This document shows positions 26,741 through 35,743 of a stretch of DNA of 64,000 nt, piece by piece. Below the pieces are notes generated by a model that was given only the letters and a program-made list of their open reading frames with translations, did no database searches and had not been told where the DNA came from. Each line of letters starts with the position of its first letter. Position 1 is the first letter of the stretch. The translations under genes and the position numbers were made by a program. Origin of the DNA: Micromonospora chalcea (GTDB taxonomy: Bacteria > Actinomycetota > Actinomycetes > Mycobacteriales > Micromonosporaceae); NCBI RefSeq assembly GCF_002926165.1, contig NZ_MAGP01000110.1:105602-169601 (forward strand), written 5' to 3'.

Positions 26741-27168
26741 CAGACGAAACCAAAGTGCTCGTAGGCGGTCTTCGTGTTCCCGAGCTCCTGCTGAAAGCGA
26801 TCCGTGAAGATCGGTGGGTGGCTCCAAACGATCCAGCCTTGCTGGCCTCGATTTTTGGTGAGGCTCCGCAGCAGCCGACTTTCTACAAAGTCAACGGTAT
26901 GGTGCGCGAGAACGAATCATGGCACTCGGAGATGGAACCCGAAACGCGCGAGTGGTATGTGGGATCGAAGAGCCTGGAAAGTCCACCAGGAGATATTGAT
27001 CCCGCAAGGTCGCTACTGATCGGTGACATGGGGCCAGATCAACCCTTTGCTTTGGACTACCGCACCTCAGATTCGGACCCATCGGTGGTCTACCTTAGGA
27101 GCGACAATGGGTGGGTCGAAATTGCGCCGAACATTCGGGCGCTGCTTAGCTTGCTGGGAGTCGTATGA
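26737..27168 (+). CDS. SUKH-like immunity protein for the RHS toxin tip
   Basis: A 143-aa cytoplasmic protein, MTDETKVLVGGLRVPELLLKAI. The middle and end read LLIGDMGPDQPFALDYR, PSVVYLRSDNGWVEIAP and IRALLSLLGVV. This is the layout of SMI1/KNR4 (SUKH) proteins, a major immunity family for polymorphic toxins: a strand ending in ALDYR, then PSVVYL, then a Trp strand and a last helix. ATG 26737 overlaps the toxin stop by 4 bp (ATGA), ensuring coupled production; GTG 26728 is a longer alternative. GC content is clearly lower than in flanking core genes, as in the toxin tip. The pairing is inferred from position and fold resemblance. Confidence 0.75.
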   Translation: MTDETKVLVGGLRVPELLLKAIREDRWVAPNDPALLASIFGEAPQQPTFYKVNGMVRENESWHSEMEPETREWYVGSKSLESPPGDIDPARSLLIGDMGPDQPFALDYRTSDSDPSVVYLRSDNGWVEIAPNIRALLSLLGVV

Positions 27169-28149
27169 ATGCATTTTACCCGACTACGGCCTGTAGGTGG
27201 TTGTTTGCAGGGTGAGTCGAGGTCCGTGGTTGTGCGCCCGGGTTGCCGTCAGCGTTGCCGTCAGACACTTGGCGCACATCTGAATACATGGATGAACTTC
27301 GGCAGACGGCGCTTGATGGCTGGGTGAGTGGGTTGTTCGGTGGGGCCGCGCTTGCGCGGCGTGGCGTCGATCGCCGGGCGCACCGACCGGGTCAGCCACT
27401 ATCGGCGATCGTCATGGTCTCTGCACGTGGGTTGGTCGACTGCCGAGGTCTGGACGATCTTGTTGTGTGGGCGCGTGCGCGCGGGGCCGGGACGGCTGTA
27501 GCGCGTGCGCGTGCGTCCGGCGTAGCCGGGCGCGCTTGATCCTGTAGAGCAGTTTTGAGCCAGTCGGACCTTGGTCGAGGGCCTTGGTTCGGCTGGCTTA
27601 CTGCTTGGGTGCGCGGTTGCGGTTGCTGCGGGGGCGCTTGGTGGGTGGCGCGGCCTGCTCGTCGTTGCTGGGGCGTCCGAGGTGTTCGGGTTGCTGGGCG
27701 AAGTTGCCCCGGTCGGCCTGGTATTTGATCACTTAGTCGATGAGGTCGTTGTGGGTGTCGGCGTGGCGCAGCAGGTCGTGCAGCGCTGCGTTGGCGAGGT
27801 GCGGCAAGAGTTCACCGTGACCTACCTTGCCCGAGTCACCGGCGGCGCGCTGACCGTCAGCGACGAGTCCACCGAGGTCGGCTTCATCCACCCCACCGAC
27901 TTCGACCACATCCCCATCCACGACACCGTCCGCCTCCGCCTCCACCACCACGCCCAGCGCGGCGACACCCCCTACCTCGGATAACGCCGGCCATCGATGC
28001 CTCGGCCGCCGGCGAGCGCGGACGTCTCCCCAGGTTGCCGCCACCGTCGCCGTCAACACCGATAGATTTCGATGCGGCGAGTTGGTGCCACACGCGAAAG
28101 GCCAGGTGAAACGCCATGAAAACGTAGCTCGCACTGCGTGACGGGCTGA
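27169..28149. other. degenerate region between two toxin cassettes
   Basis: Nearly 1 kb without an intact gene. Both strands carry short frames interrupted by stops. One plus-strand fragment at 27802-27984 is a NUDIX C-terminus (listed separately). On the minus strand, 27590-27800 gives a run ending LHDLLRHADTHNDLID then a stop, and a further frame NFAQQPEHLGRPSNDEQ; I recognise neither. Direct similarity of GTTGCCGTCAGC-like motifs near 27242-27260 and 28033-28050 is weak. I saw no terminal inverted repeats or transposase. The region looks like accumulated debris between exchanged modules. Confidence 0.6.
27802..27984 (+). pseudogene. C-terminal remnant of a NUDIX hydrolase
   Basis: Codes RQEFTVTYLARVTGG, then DESTEVGFIHPTDFDHIPIH and ends in RGDTPYLG before TAA. 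This is the characteristic back half of NUDIX proteins in which the strand after the Nudix box is followed by a STEV.F.....L...PIH segment and a final PYLG. The Nudix box itself and the N-terminus are missing: upstream sequence in all frames is unrelated. It is therefore a broken gene fragment with no expected activity. Confidence 0.6.
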
Positions 28150-28578
28150 AAATCCCACACGTACTATGTGCTCGCCGGTGATACGCCGGTTCTTGTTCAC
28201 AACTGTGGTGGTAAGGCAACCGTTCGTTGGGACGCCGATATGGAACACGCCACGATTCGGGTAGAGGGTGGCGGCAAGTCGTTGGAGACTGAGCAAGTAA
28301 TCCCAGGATGGGATGGGGTAGGAAGCCCAAATGGTCTCCCGACGACGGGTGCGCGAGCGGAGCCGCTGGGTTCAAATGTTATCGAGCGAACCTTCGATGT
28401 TCCTGATGTGGGGGCGGCCATGCAGGCCCAGCAACGGTCAATTGGAGCGGACCTCGGCCCGTATGATGGCATTCACAATAGTTGCGTAACCTACTGCGTG
28501 TCGATTTCGCGAGCTGGTGGCGTGGATATACCGGCAGGAGCGCGAGGAATGGTTGCGCTCGAGAGAACTCTAGGCTAG
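28150..28578 (+). pseudogene. orphan Hint-tail plus toxin-tip cassette
   Basis: An in-frame TGA at 28147-28149 is immediately followed by KSHTYYVLAGDTPVLVHNCGG, the last strand of a Hint domain and its cleavage Asn, with no Hint body upstream. It continues as a 125-residue tip: GGKATVRWDADMEHAT, VGAAMQAQQRSIGADLGPYDG, then HNSCVTYCVSISRAGG and a stop at 28576-28578. The NSC-V motif before a helix recalls Cys-peptidase-like folds, but I cannot assign it. With no own promoter or start it is probably a silent, displaced tip that could recombine onto the main RHS gene through the shared 51-bp Hint-tail DNA (43 of 51 bases identical). GTG 28168 could start an intracellular version. Confidence 0.7.
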
Positions 28579-28586
28579 AGGCTGCG

Positions 28587-28928
28587 TTGCTGGGTCAAGA
28601 GGAGCATCACGATGCCGTTGTTGCGGAGATCCTCTTGAGCGAGAGGGTTGGTCTGGCACACATACGCCTTGTCGGGGACGTTATTTCGACCAGGGCTCAA
28701 CTAAGCATGCTCCTGCAGGGCAGGGCTGGTCTTCCATTCGACCAGCGAGCAGAAATTGTCGAAGAGGTTCTTCATCTAGAGGATGCCTACCGGGATGCGT
28801 GGCAAAAGGTGTCCTCCGACTCTTATGTGCAAAATCGAGCAGAGCATCTCGCCGCTCTTGGCGATGCGTTGAGAGTTGCTGCGGAGGGAATGGCAAGCAT
28901 CATTCGGCGGATTGGCGGGAGCCCGTAG
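28587..28928 (+). CDS. candidate immunity protein for the orphan tip
   Basis: A helical protein of about 113 aa if started at TTG 28587, nine bases after the tip stop: [30 protein letters not shown], then [25 protein letters not shown] and a final IRRIGGSP. Acidic, with no signal or membrane helix. No ATG or GTG fits near the beginning; the first in-frame ATG is about residue 42, so the true start is uncertain and it may be translated by coupling. It has the position, size and lower GC content of an immunity gene, but I do not recognise a family. Confidence 0.5.
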   Translation: MLGQEEHHDAVVAEILLSERVGLAHIRLVGDVISTRAQLSMLLQGRAGLPFDQRAEIVEEVLHLEDAYRDAWQKVSSDSYVQNRAEHLAALGDALRVAAEGMASIIRRIGGSP

Positions 28929-29268
28929 TGTAGCTATTGAGGCGTTCGGGATAGGCGTTCCGAGGTGCTGCAGGCGGCTGTGGCAACCACCTCGCGGGAG
29001 AGGGTTTAAATCCAGAACGGGATGCCTGGCTGCGCGGGTTTTGGTAATGCCTTGGCGGAGTCCATGCGATCGGCGGCCTGCCGCTCGGTGGTGCACCTCC
29101 TCGGGGTGGGTTCGACGGTGGCGCGTGCCAGCAGGCGTCGAACCCACCCGGCAACCGTTAGGTGTCCAGCTCACGAGATGCGACGACCCGATGACGCGAG
29201 ATAGTCCGTCCGAGCTGGGGCGATGTCCCACCAGACCCGAATGGCGCGGCTGGAGCCGGTCGCATACC
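28929..29268. other. intergenic region at the right edge of the island
   Basis: About 340 bp between the last cassette ORF and the next core gene. GC content rises back to the core level around 29080. A stretch near 28990-29025 (GGGTTTAAATCC) resembles a tRNA T-arm, but no acceptor stem or anticodon arm can be folded around it. I see no att repeat or integrase. Confidence 0.45.
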
Positions 29269-30333
29269 GTGCCCGTCGTGGACGGACGACGGAGCTATCC
29301 CGAGGATGAGCAGGGGTCGCGATGGGGCGACCGCGGATACGAGTCGGACTGGCGCGCCGCGGGTGAGCCCCGCTACCGCGACGACGACTACCGCATGCCG
29401 GAGCAGCGGGCCGGTGAGAGCCGGTACGCCGAGCCGGGCCGGTACTCCGCCGCCGACCCGCTGGTGGACGACACGAGCAGTTGGCGGTCGCAGCGGCCCG
29501 ACGACCCGGAGGTCTCCGGTGAGCTACCCGGGACGCGGGCCGGCCGGCGGGCAGCCCGCGAGTCCGCGGACGATTCGCTCGCCGCGGTGTCCCGCAGCGG
29601 TGTGGACGCGCTCGGCACCGCCGCGCACGGCAACCCGCTGAGCGCGGTGCCGGCGAGCCCGCTCGGCGCCCCGGCCTCCGACGACGCGTCCCGTACCGGC
29701 GGCGACCCGTACGGCCTGGCCGCTCACCACGCCGATCCGCGCGGTGGCGGTAACGCGCTGGCCCTCGGCGGCGCTGCCGGCCAGGCCGGTCCGGGGCCGC
29801 TCGGCGGCTACCCGATCGTGGACACCGGCCGGTCGGCCGAGCCGCCGGTGACCGGTGGGACGGACCCGTCGGCCGCGGCGCGGCTCAACCCCGGCGAGGC
29901 GACTCCGCTGCGGATCGGTGAGCGCCCGGCCGGTCCGGCCGAGCCGGCGGCGACCCCGAATCCGCTGGAGATGCCGACCGGCCCGATGCCGGCACTCATG
30001 CCCCGGCCGGACGGTCCGCCGCCCGGTGACGGCGTCTACCGGACCCGGCGTCCGGCGCTCGCGGTGCTGCTGGCGGTGATGGTGCTGGTGCTGGAGGTGC
30101 CGGCGGTACGGGTGTTGCTGCACGGCCTGTTCGGCGACCCGGTGTCGACGTCGCACGTGGTGGTGGGCATGTTCCTGACCGTCGGACTGCCGATCTTCGG
30201 CACCGGCCTGTACGGGCTGCGTACCGGCGGGCTGGCGCTCGCCGACGGCAGCCGGGGCTGGCTGCGCCCGCCGACTGCCTACCTGACCGTCGGGCTGGTC
30301 CTCTTCCTCGCCGCCGCTCTCGCGGCGGGCTGA
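29269..30333 (+). CDS. hypothetical protein with disordered N-terminus and three TM helices
   Basis: About 354 aa. The first 250 residues are low-complexity, rich in Asp, Arg, Gly, Pro and Ala ([33 protein letters not shown]), probably disordered and cytoplasmic. Three hydrophobic helices follow: [36 protein letters not shown] and [17 protein letters not shown] do not recognise a domain. Start is GTG 29269 or GTG 29278; GGAG at 29252-29255 is slightly far from both. It resumes core sequence after the island and ends just before a strong hairpin. Confidence 0.7.
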   Translation: MPVVDGRRSYPEDEQGSRWGDRGYESDWRAAGEPRYRDDDYRMPEQRAGESRYAEPGRYSAADPLVDDTSSWRSQRPDDPEVSGELPGTRAGRRAARESADDSLAAVSRSGVDALGTAAHGNPLSAVPASPLGAPASDDASRTGGDPYGLAAHHADPRGGGNALALGGAAGQAGPGPLGGYPIVDTGRSAEPPVTGGTDPSAAARLNPGEATPLRIGERPAGPAEPAATPNPLEMPTGPMPALMPRPDGPPPGDGVYRTRRPALAVLLAVMVLVLEVPAVRVLLHGLFGDPVSTSHVVVGMFLTVGLPIFGTGLYGLRTGGLALADGSRGWLRPPTAYLTVGLVLFLAAALAAG

Positions 30334-30362
30334 GCGGGTGGACGACCGCTGAACCAGTACGC

Positions 30363-30403
30363 CGAAGTGGCGGTGTCACCGACAGGTTGACACCGCCACT
30401 TCG
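30363..30403. repeat. perfect 16-bp stem-loop, REP-like family member 1
   Basis: CGAAGTGGCGGTGTCA (30363-30378) pairs perfectly with 30388-30403 around a nine-base loop. It lies 30 bp after a stop codon and can act as a terminator. The left arm with its flank (from ACCAGT at 30353 to GTGGCGG at 30373) closely matches 47158-47178, another hairpin; both also share a GGAG(T/C)CGATCA right flank, so this is a dispersed repeat family. Confidence 0.8.
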
Positions 30404-30411
30404 CCGTAATG

Positions 30412-30452
30412 GAGTCGATCAAGGCCCGAGTCGATCAAGGCCCGAGTCGATC
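30412..30452. repeat. 16-bp tandem repeat upstream of rpsB
   Basis: The unit GAGTCGATCAAGGCCC occurs at 30412-30427 and 30428-30443, with a third partial copy (GAGTCGATC) at 30444-30452. Copies are identical. It sits 230 bp before rpsB, directly after the hairpin repeat. It may be a product of slippage in the repeat flank. Confidence 0.85.
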
Positions 30453-30684
30453 GAGCCGGCCTCCCGCACCCGCAGGCCGTGCGGCGGACAGGGCGCGTAC
30501 ACTGGTCGACTGGCGACCGCCTCGTGCGGTCGACCTCGCGTGCCCTTTCCACGGTCTCCTCCGTGGGGCGACGGCCTCCCTGGTCCCGGTTCTTCACCCG
30601 GGCCCACCCCGGCCGCCGACCGGGCGCCAGGCGTCCGGCCGCCGGCCGGACGGACAACCAGGGACACAGTAGGAGTAACCCACC

Positions 30685-31536
30685 ATGGCCGTCGTGACCA
30701 TGCGTCAGCTGCTGGAAAGCGGTGTGCACTTCGGGCACCAGACCCGGCGCTGGAACCCGAAGATGAAGCGCTTCATCTTCACCGAGCGCAACGGTATCTA
30801 CATCATCGACCTGCGCCAGACGCTCGACTACATCGAGAAGGCGTACGAGTTCGTCCGCACCACCGTCGCCGGTGGCGGCAGCATCCTGTTCGTCGGCACC
30901 AAGAAGCAGGCCCAGGAGGCCATCGCCGAGCAGGCGACCCGGGTCGGCCAGCCGTACGTCAACCACCGCTGGCTCGGTGGCATGCTGACCAACTTCCAGA
31001 CCGTGTACAAGCGGCTGCAGCGGATGAAGGAGCTGGAGGCCCTGGGTGACCTGAGCGGCACCGCCGCCGGTTACACCAAGAAGGAGACGCTCCAGCTCTC
31101 CCGCGAGAAGATCAAGCTCACCAAGACCCTCGGTGGTCTGCGGGACATGCAGAAGCTCCCGGCCGCGGTCTGGATCGTCGACACCAAGAAGGAGCACATC
31201 GCCGTCGACGAGGCCCGCAAGCTGGGCATCCCGGTGATCGCGGTGCTCGACACCAACTGCGACCCGGACGAGGTCGACTTCCCGATCCCGGGCAACGACG
31301 ACGCCATCCGCTCGGCCGAGCTGCTGACCAAGGTCGTCGCCGCCGCCGTCGCCGACGGTCTGATCGCCCGCTCCGGCCGTAACCGGGGCGCGGACGAGAA
31401 GCCCGAGGCCGGCCAGGTCGCCGCCGACGAGCCGCTGGCCGAGTGGGAGCGTGAGCTGCTCGAGGAGCCGAAGAAGGCTGACGAGCAGCCCGCCGCCGCC
31501 GCTGCCGAGCAGCCGGCGACCGCCGCCGCCGAGTGA
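30685..31536 (+). CDS. rpsB: 30S ribosomal protein S2
   Basis: S2 joins late in 30S assembly and helps to anchor S1. The 283-aa protein begins [27 protein letters not shown], the family signature. It contains [16 protein letters not shown] and [14 protein letters not shown] and the second signature region [25 protein letters not shown]. The last 50 residues are an Ala/Glu/Pro-rich tail, usual in actinobacteria. AGGAG at 30671-30675 supports ATG 30685. It leads the rpsB-tsf unit. Confidence 0.97.
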   Translation: MAVVTMRQLLESGVHFGHQTRRWNPKMKRFIFTERNGIYIIDLRQTLDYIEKAYEFVRTTVAGGGSILFVGTKKQAQEAIAEQATRVGQPYVNHRWLGGMLTNFQTVYKRLQRMKELEALGDLSGTAAGYTKKETLQLSREKIKLTKTLGGLRDMQKLPAAVWIVDTKKEHIAVDEARKLGIPVIAVLDTNCDPDEVDFPIPGNDDAIRSAELLTKVVAAAVADGLIARSGRNRGADEKPEAGQVAADEPLAEWERELLEEPKKADEQPAAAAAEQPATAAAE

Positions 31537-31542
31537 TCTCGC

Positions 31543-31587
31543 CGTCGCGTCCCCACCGTCGGCGATTCCCGGCGGTGGGGCGCGACG
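31543..31587 (+). terminator. stem-loop between rpsB and tsf
   Basis: CGTCGCG-T-CCCCACCG (31543-31558, T31550 bulged) pairs with CGGTGGGG-CGCGACG (31573-31587), 15 bp in all. It lies just after the rpsB stop and 80 bp before tsf. In other bacteria an rpsB-tsf attenuating hairpin sets the S2:EF-Ts ratio; that role here is inferred. Confidence 0.65.
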
Positions 31588-31666
31588 GGTACGCCGGGCG
31601 GCAGCACGGGCCCGGAACCGGGTAACCAGCACCCCAGACCACCTCACTGACACCGAAGAGAGAGTC

Positions 31667-32494
31667 ATGTCCAACTTCACCGCCGCGGACGTCAAGAAGC
31701 TCCGCGACCTCACCGGCGCCGGCATGATGGACTCCAAGAAGGCGCTGACGGAGGCCGAGGGCGACTTCGACAAGGCCGTCGAGATCCTGCGCGTCAAGGG
31801 CGCCAAGGACGTCGGCAAGCGGGCCGGCCGCACCGCCGCCAACGGGCTCGTCGCCCACTCCGGCCAGGCGCTGCTCGAGCTCAACTGCGAGACGGACTTC
31901 GTCGCCAAGAACGACGCCTTCATCGCGCTGGCCCAGCAGCTCGTCGAGCACGGCGTGGCCAGCGGCGCCACCAACGCCGAGGAGCTGCTCGCCAGCAGCA
32001 TCGACGGCAAGAGCGTGGCCGACCTGATCCAGGAGCAGTCCGCCAAGATCGGCGAGAAGCTGGTGCTCAACCGCTTCGCCAAGCTGGACGGCACCACCGC
32101 GGTCTACCTGCACCGCAAGAGCCAGGACCTGCCCCCGGCGGTCGGCGTGCTCGTGGAGTTCACCGGCAAGACCGACGAGGCGGCGGACGCCGACGCGCGC
32201 GCCGTGGCCATGCAGATCGCCGCGATGCGGCCGAAGTACCTCACTCGCGACGAGGTGCCGGCCGAGACCGTCGAGTCGGAGCGGCGCATCGCCGAGCAGA
32301 CCGCCCGCGAGGAGAACAAGCCCGAGGCGGCGCTGCCGAAGATCGTCGAGGGCCGGGTGAACGCCTTCTTCAAGGACTTCGTCCTGCTGGAGCAGGCGTC
32401 GGTCGCCGACAACAAGAAGACCGTCAAGCAGGTGCTGGCCGACGCCGGCATCGAGGTGACCCGCTTCCTGCGGTTCGAGGTCGGCCAGGCCTGA
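31667..32494 (+). CDS. tsf: translation elongation factor Ts
   Basis: Nucleotide exchange factor that recharges EF-Tu with GTP. The 275-aa protein starts [27 protein letters not shown], the UBA-like N-terminal domain with the first EF-Ts signature. It is followed by [19 protein letters not shown] (second signature) and a complete dimerisation/core region ending [18 protein letters not shown] 31667 is preceded by GAAGAGAGAG-type purines. It is separated from rpsB by a hairpin and followed by another. Confidence 0.97.
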   Translation: MSNFTAADVKKLRDLTGAGMMDSKKALTEAEGDFDKAVEILRVKGAKDVGKRAGRTAANGLVAHSGQALLELNCETDFVAKNDAFIALAQQLVEHGVASGATNAEELLASSIDGKSVADLIQEQSAKIGEKLVLNRFAKLDGTTAVYLHRKSQDLPPAVGVLVEFTGKTDEAADADARAVAMQIAAMRPKYLTRDEVPAETVESERRIAEQTAREENKPEAALPKIVEGRVNAFFKDFVLLEQASVADNKKTVKQVLADAGIEVTRFLRFEVGQA

Positions 32495-32539
32495 GCCGCC
32501 GCGCCGGGCCTTCCGGGCCCGGGCACAGGGGAGAACGTC

Positions 32540-32587
32540 GACGAGGAGGCCGCCGGTGTACGTGACAGGCACCGCGGCCTCCTCGTC
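32540..32587 (+). terminator. terminator-like hairpin after tsf
   Basis: GACGAGGAGGCCGC (32540-32553) pairs perfectly with 32574-32587; GGTG/CACC (32555-32558 with 32570-32573) extends the stem after a bulged C. There is no U run, typical of high-GC actinobacteria. It lies 66 bp before pyrH and probably separates tsf from the pyrH-frr unit. Confidence 0.7.
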
Positions 32588-32652
32588 ACATAGGGTCGGC
32601 AAGGGCACGTACGCGACGCCCGCGCTATGCGCGGGGAGAAGGGGCGGGGCGG

Positions 32653-33420
32653 ATGACGCAGGTTGTGAGTGACCGGAGCCTGGCGATGGAGGATCCGACC
32701 GCGCCTCCTCCCGGTCGGTCCCGCCGGGTGGTGCTGAAGCTCTCCGGTGAGGTCTTCGGCGGCGGCGCGATCGGTGTCGACCCCGACGTCGTGCAGGGCA
32801 TCGCCCGGCAGATCGCCACCGTCGTACGCCGTGGTGTGCAGGTCTCCGTGGTGGTCGGCGGCGGCAACTTCTTCCGCGGCGCCGAGCTGCAGAAGCGGGG
32901 CATGGACCGGGCCCGCGCGGACTACATGGGCATGCTCGGCACGGTCATGAACTGCCTGGCCCTCCAGGACTTCCTGGAGAAGGAGGGCATCGAGACCCGG
33001 GTGCAGACCGCGATCACCATGGCCCAGGTCGCCGAGCCGTACATCCCGCTGCGGGCGATCCGGCACCTGGAGAAGGGCCGCGTGGTCATCTTCGGCGCGG
33101 GCGCCGGCATGCCGTACTTCTCCACCGACACGGTGGCCGCCCAGCGGGCGCTGGAGATCCGCGCGGACGTGGTGCTGATGAGCAAGAACGGCGTGGACGC
33201 GGTGTACACCGCCGACCCCCGGATCGACCCGACCGCGAGCAAGCTCGACTCGATCACCTTCTCCGAGGTGCTGCGCCGTAACCTGCGGGTGGCCGACGCC
33301 GCCGCGTTCAGCCTCTGCATGGAGAACGGCCTGCCGATGCTGGTCTTCGGCGCCCAGGGCGACGACACCATCGTCCGGGCCGTCGCCGGTGAGAAGATCG
33401 GCACCCTGATCACCGCCTGA
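32653..33420 (+). CDS. pyrH: UMP kinase
   Basis: Phosphorylates UMP to UDP in pyrimidine nucleotide synthesis; the bacterial enzyme is hexameric and of the amino-acid-kinase fold. The 255-aa sequence has [13 protein letters not shown] (phosphate-binding N-terminus), [31 protein letters not shown] and [16 protein letters not shown], all typical. The first 25 residues ([22 protein letters not shown]) are an extra N-terminal segment; an internal ATG at about residue 12 would shorten it. It precedes frr, as in most bacteria. Confidence 0.96.
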   Translation: MTQVVSDRSLAMEDPTAPPPGRSRRVVLKLSGEVFGGGAIGVDPDVVQGIARQIATVVRRGVQVSVVVGGGNFFRGAELQKRGMDRARADYMGMLGTVMNCLALQDFLEKEGIETRVQTAITMAQVAEPYIPLRAIRHLEKGRVVIFGAGAGMPYFSTDTVAAQRALEIRADVVLMSKNGVDAVYTADPRIDPTASKLDSITFSEVLRRNLRVADAAAFSLCMENGLPMLVFGAQGDDTIVRAVAGEKIGTLITA

Positions 33421-33507
33421 CCGGCCCGCCGGATCGACAAGCGGTCCCTCTGCCACGGCGGCACCCGCACTACCCACGACGAGCGACAGAAGGAGGCGAG
33501 GAGACCG

Positions 33508-34065
33508 GTGATCGACGACACCCTCCTCGAGGCGGAGGAGAAGATGGAGCGTGCCATCGAGCACGCCAAGGAGGAGTTCGGCGGGATCCGTACCGGTCGC
33601 GCCAACGCCGCCATGTTCTCCCGGATCGTCATCGACTACTACGGCAGCCCGACCCCGCTGCCGCAGATGGCCTCCATCGCGGTGCCCGAGCCCCGCATGG
33701 TGATCATCAAGCCGTACGACAACTCGCAGCTGGGCGCCATGGAGAAGGCGATCCGCGACTCGGACCTCGGGGCCAACCCGAACAACGAGGGCAACCAGCT
33801 CCGCATCGTCCTGCCGCAGATGACCGAGGAGCGGCGCCGGGAGATGATCAAGGTCGCCCGGCAGAAGGGCGAGGAGGCCAAGGTCGCCGTCCGCAACATC
33901 CGCCGCAAGGCCAAGGAGGAGCTGGACCGCCTGGTCAAGGACGGCGAGGTCGGCGAGGACGAGGGCCGGCGCGCGGAGAAGGAGCTGGACGACCTGACCC
34001 AGCGTTTCGTCGCTACCGTCGACGAGCTGGTCAAGCACAAGGAGAACGAGCTGCTCGAGGTCTGA
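33508..34065 (+). CDS. frr: ribosome recycling factor
   Basis: With EF-G it splits post-termination ribosomes. The 185-aa length is exact for the family. The start [24 protein letters not shown] and the internal [48 protein letters not shown] and [24 protein letters not shown] segments are diagnostic. GTG 33508 follows AGGAGGCGAGGAG at 33491-33503, an unusually strong ribosome binding region. Next gene is cdsA after about 250 bp. Confidence 0.97.
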   Translation: MIDDTLLEAEEKMERAIEHAKEEFGGIRTGRANAAMFSRIVIDYYGSPTPLPQMASIAVPEPRMVIIKPYDNSQLGAMEKAIRDSDLGANPNNEGNQLRIVLPQMTEERRREMIKVARQKGEEAKVAVRNIRRKAKEELDRLVKDGEVGEDEGRRAEKELDDLTQRFVATVDELVKHKENELLEV

Positions 34066-34172
34066 GCGCGCGCGTACCCCGCACGGCACCGCCGCCGTCG
34101 CCCGCACGGGCGGCGGCCCGGTGCCGTCGTCGTGCCCGGCGGCGCAGACCCTCGGGGCTCCGGCGGGTGCAG

Positions 34173-34178
34173 TAGGCT
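34173..34178 (+). promoter_or_regulatory. TAGGCT -10-like element upstream of cdsA
   Basis: TAGGCT lies 139 bp before the cdsA start in the frr-cdsA gap (34066-34316). It matches the hexamer found right before lepB2 and the MFS gene. Here it would give a conventional leader of about 130 nt. The gap otherwise shows a GC-rich inverted repeat near 34080-34135 that could terminate frr. Confidence 0.3.
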
Positions 34179-34316
34179 CGGCACGATTCCCGGCCACCAC
34201 GGGGTGAACGGCGGGGGTCGCCCGGCCGTCGGTCGGTCAACAGAAGTCTCACGCCGGTAGGGGATGGTTTTGGTCTTGCGTCATGTGGTGGCTCTCGTAC
34301 CGGCTGCCGGTGCGTG

Positions 34317-35639
34317 ATGTCCCACCCCGACCCCTACGGCAGCACCGAGCCGCGTGGCTGGGACCGTCCGGCCCCCGCTCTGCCCTGGCCGGACACCGAT
34401 CTGGAGCCGGGCCCCTGGCGGCCCGCCCCGGCGGCGCCCACCCACCCGACCGAGCCGGGCGGCTACGCCCGCCCCGGCGCCGCCCCGGACACGTACGCCG
34501 CCCCGGACACCTATGCCGGCCCGGACACGTACGCCGGGCCGTACCCGAACAGCGGTCGGCGCCACGACGGACCGGGCCGGTACGACGGACCGCCGGCCGG
34601 CGACCGCGGCCGGCCCGACGGGCCGGAGCACCGCGGCCCGTGGGGTGAGCCGGCCCGCGACGACGAGTACCCGACCGCGCAGATCGCGCCGGTGCGCGAC
34701 GAGCCCACCGACCAGATCCCGGCGGTACGCGACGAGCCCGAGCCCGAGCCGCCGCCCGGTCGCCGGGGTCGGGGGCGACGGCGGGCGAGCGCCGAGCGTC
34801 CGCCGACCACCACGCCGACGACGTCCCGGGCGGGGCGCAACCTGCCGGCCGCGATCGGCGTCGGGGTGGCCCTCGGCGCCGCGGTGGTGGTGCCGCTGTT
34901 CTTCTTCATGCCGGCGTTCCTGGCCGTGCTGGCGACCGCGGTCGGGATCGGCATCTGGGAGATGGCCCGGGCGGTACGCCGCAGCGGCGCCCACCCGCCG
35001 CTGGCGCCGCTGGTCGCCGGTGGCGTGATCACGGTGGGCCTGGCGTGGTTCGCCGGCCCGGACGCGCTCTGCCTCGGCCTGCTGGTCACGGTGCTCGGCA
35101 CGATGATCTGGCGGCTGGGCGACGGGCCGGGCAACTACCAGCGCGACCTCACCGCGGCCACCCTGATCGCGGTGTACGTGCCGTTCCTCGCCGGGTTCGC
35201 GGCCATGCTCGCGGCGGCGCCGGGCGACGGGCACCTGCGGGTCCTGGTGACGCTCGTCGCGGTGGTGCTCTCCGACACCGGCGGGTACGCGGCCGGCGTG
35301 TCGTTCGGCAAGCATCCGATGGCGCCCACGATCAGCCCGAAGAAGTCCTGGGAGGGCTTCGCCGGCTCGGTGACCGCCGCGGCGGCGGGCAGCGCGGTGC
35401 TGCTGTGGGTGTTGTTCGACGTGGCGCCCTGGTGGGGCGCGCTGTTCGGGATGGCGATCTCGGTCTCCGCGGTGCTCGGCGACCTCGCCGAGTCGATGAT
35501 CAAGCGGGATCTCGGCGTCAAGGACATGAGCAACCTGCTGCCCGGGCACGGCGGTCTGATGGACCGGCTCGACTCGATCCTGTTCGCGGTGCCGGTGGCC
35601 TACCTTCTGCTCGCCGTGTTCGTCCCGGTGGTGAGCTGA
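34317..35639 (+). CDS. cdsA: phosphatidate cytidylyltransferase
   Basis: Makes CDP-diacylglycerol from phosphatidic acid and CTP, the branch point of phospholipid synthesis, in the membrane. The 440-aa protein has about 170 N-terminal residues of disordered Pro/Gly/Asp/Tyr-rich sequence ([19 protein letters not shown] repeats). Then come about eight transmembrane helices starting [21 protein letters not shown]. The C-terminal CTP-transferase signature [28 protein letters not shown] is complete. The enlarged N-terminus is common in Micromonosporaceae-type CdsA. ATG 34317 is chosen; GTG 34314 directly precedes it. Confidence 0.94.
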   Translation: MSHPDPYGSTEPRGWDRPAPALPWPDTDLEPGPWRPAPAAPTHPTEPGGYARPGAAPDTYAAPDTYAGPDTYAGPYPNSGRRHDGPGRYDGPPAGDRGRPDGPEHRGPWGEPARDDEYPTAQIAPVRDEPTDQIPAVRDEPEPEPPPGRRGRGRRRASAERPPTTTPTTSRAGRNLPAAIGVGVALGAAVVVPLFFFMPAFLAVLATAVGIGIWEMARAVRRSGAHPPLAPLVAGGVITVGLAWFAGPDALCLGLLVTVLGTMIWRLGDGPGNYQRDLTAATLIAVYVPFLAGFAAMLAAAPGDGHLRVLVTLVAVVLSDTGGYAAGVSFGKHPMAPTISPKKSWEGFAGSVTAAAAGSAVLLWVLFDVAPWWGALFGMAISVSAVLGDLAESMIKRDLGVKDMSNLLPGHGGLMDRLDSILFAVPVAYLLLAVFVPVVS

Positions 35640-35743
35640 GGTATGCGTCACGGCGGAGACCCGCGGCGGGCCGGGCGGCCGGGGGCGATTCGACACGTAC
35701 GGACGGGTGCGTCCGGGCGGGAGCGTGTCAGACTGGACGCGCC

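Noticed and set aside
27243..27539. 98-codon frame in the degenerate region
   Set aside because: Low-complexity Arg/Ala-rich second half, no homology recalled, lies in a region with only remnants.
28980..29040. tRNA or att-like T-arm GGGTTTAAATCC
   Set aside because: No acceptor, D or anticodon arms can be paired around it and no matching repeat was found at the other end of the island.
30409..30672. Short ORFs upstream of rpsB
   Set aside because: They run through the tandem repeat and leader in several frames; none has a plausible start or family.
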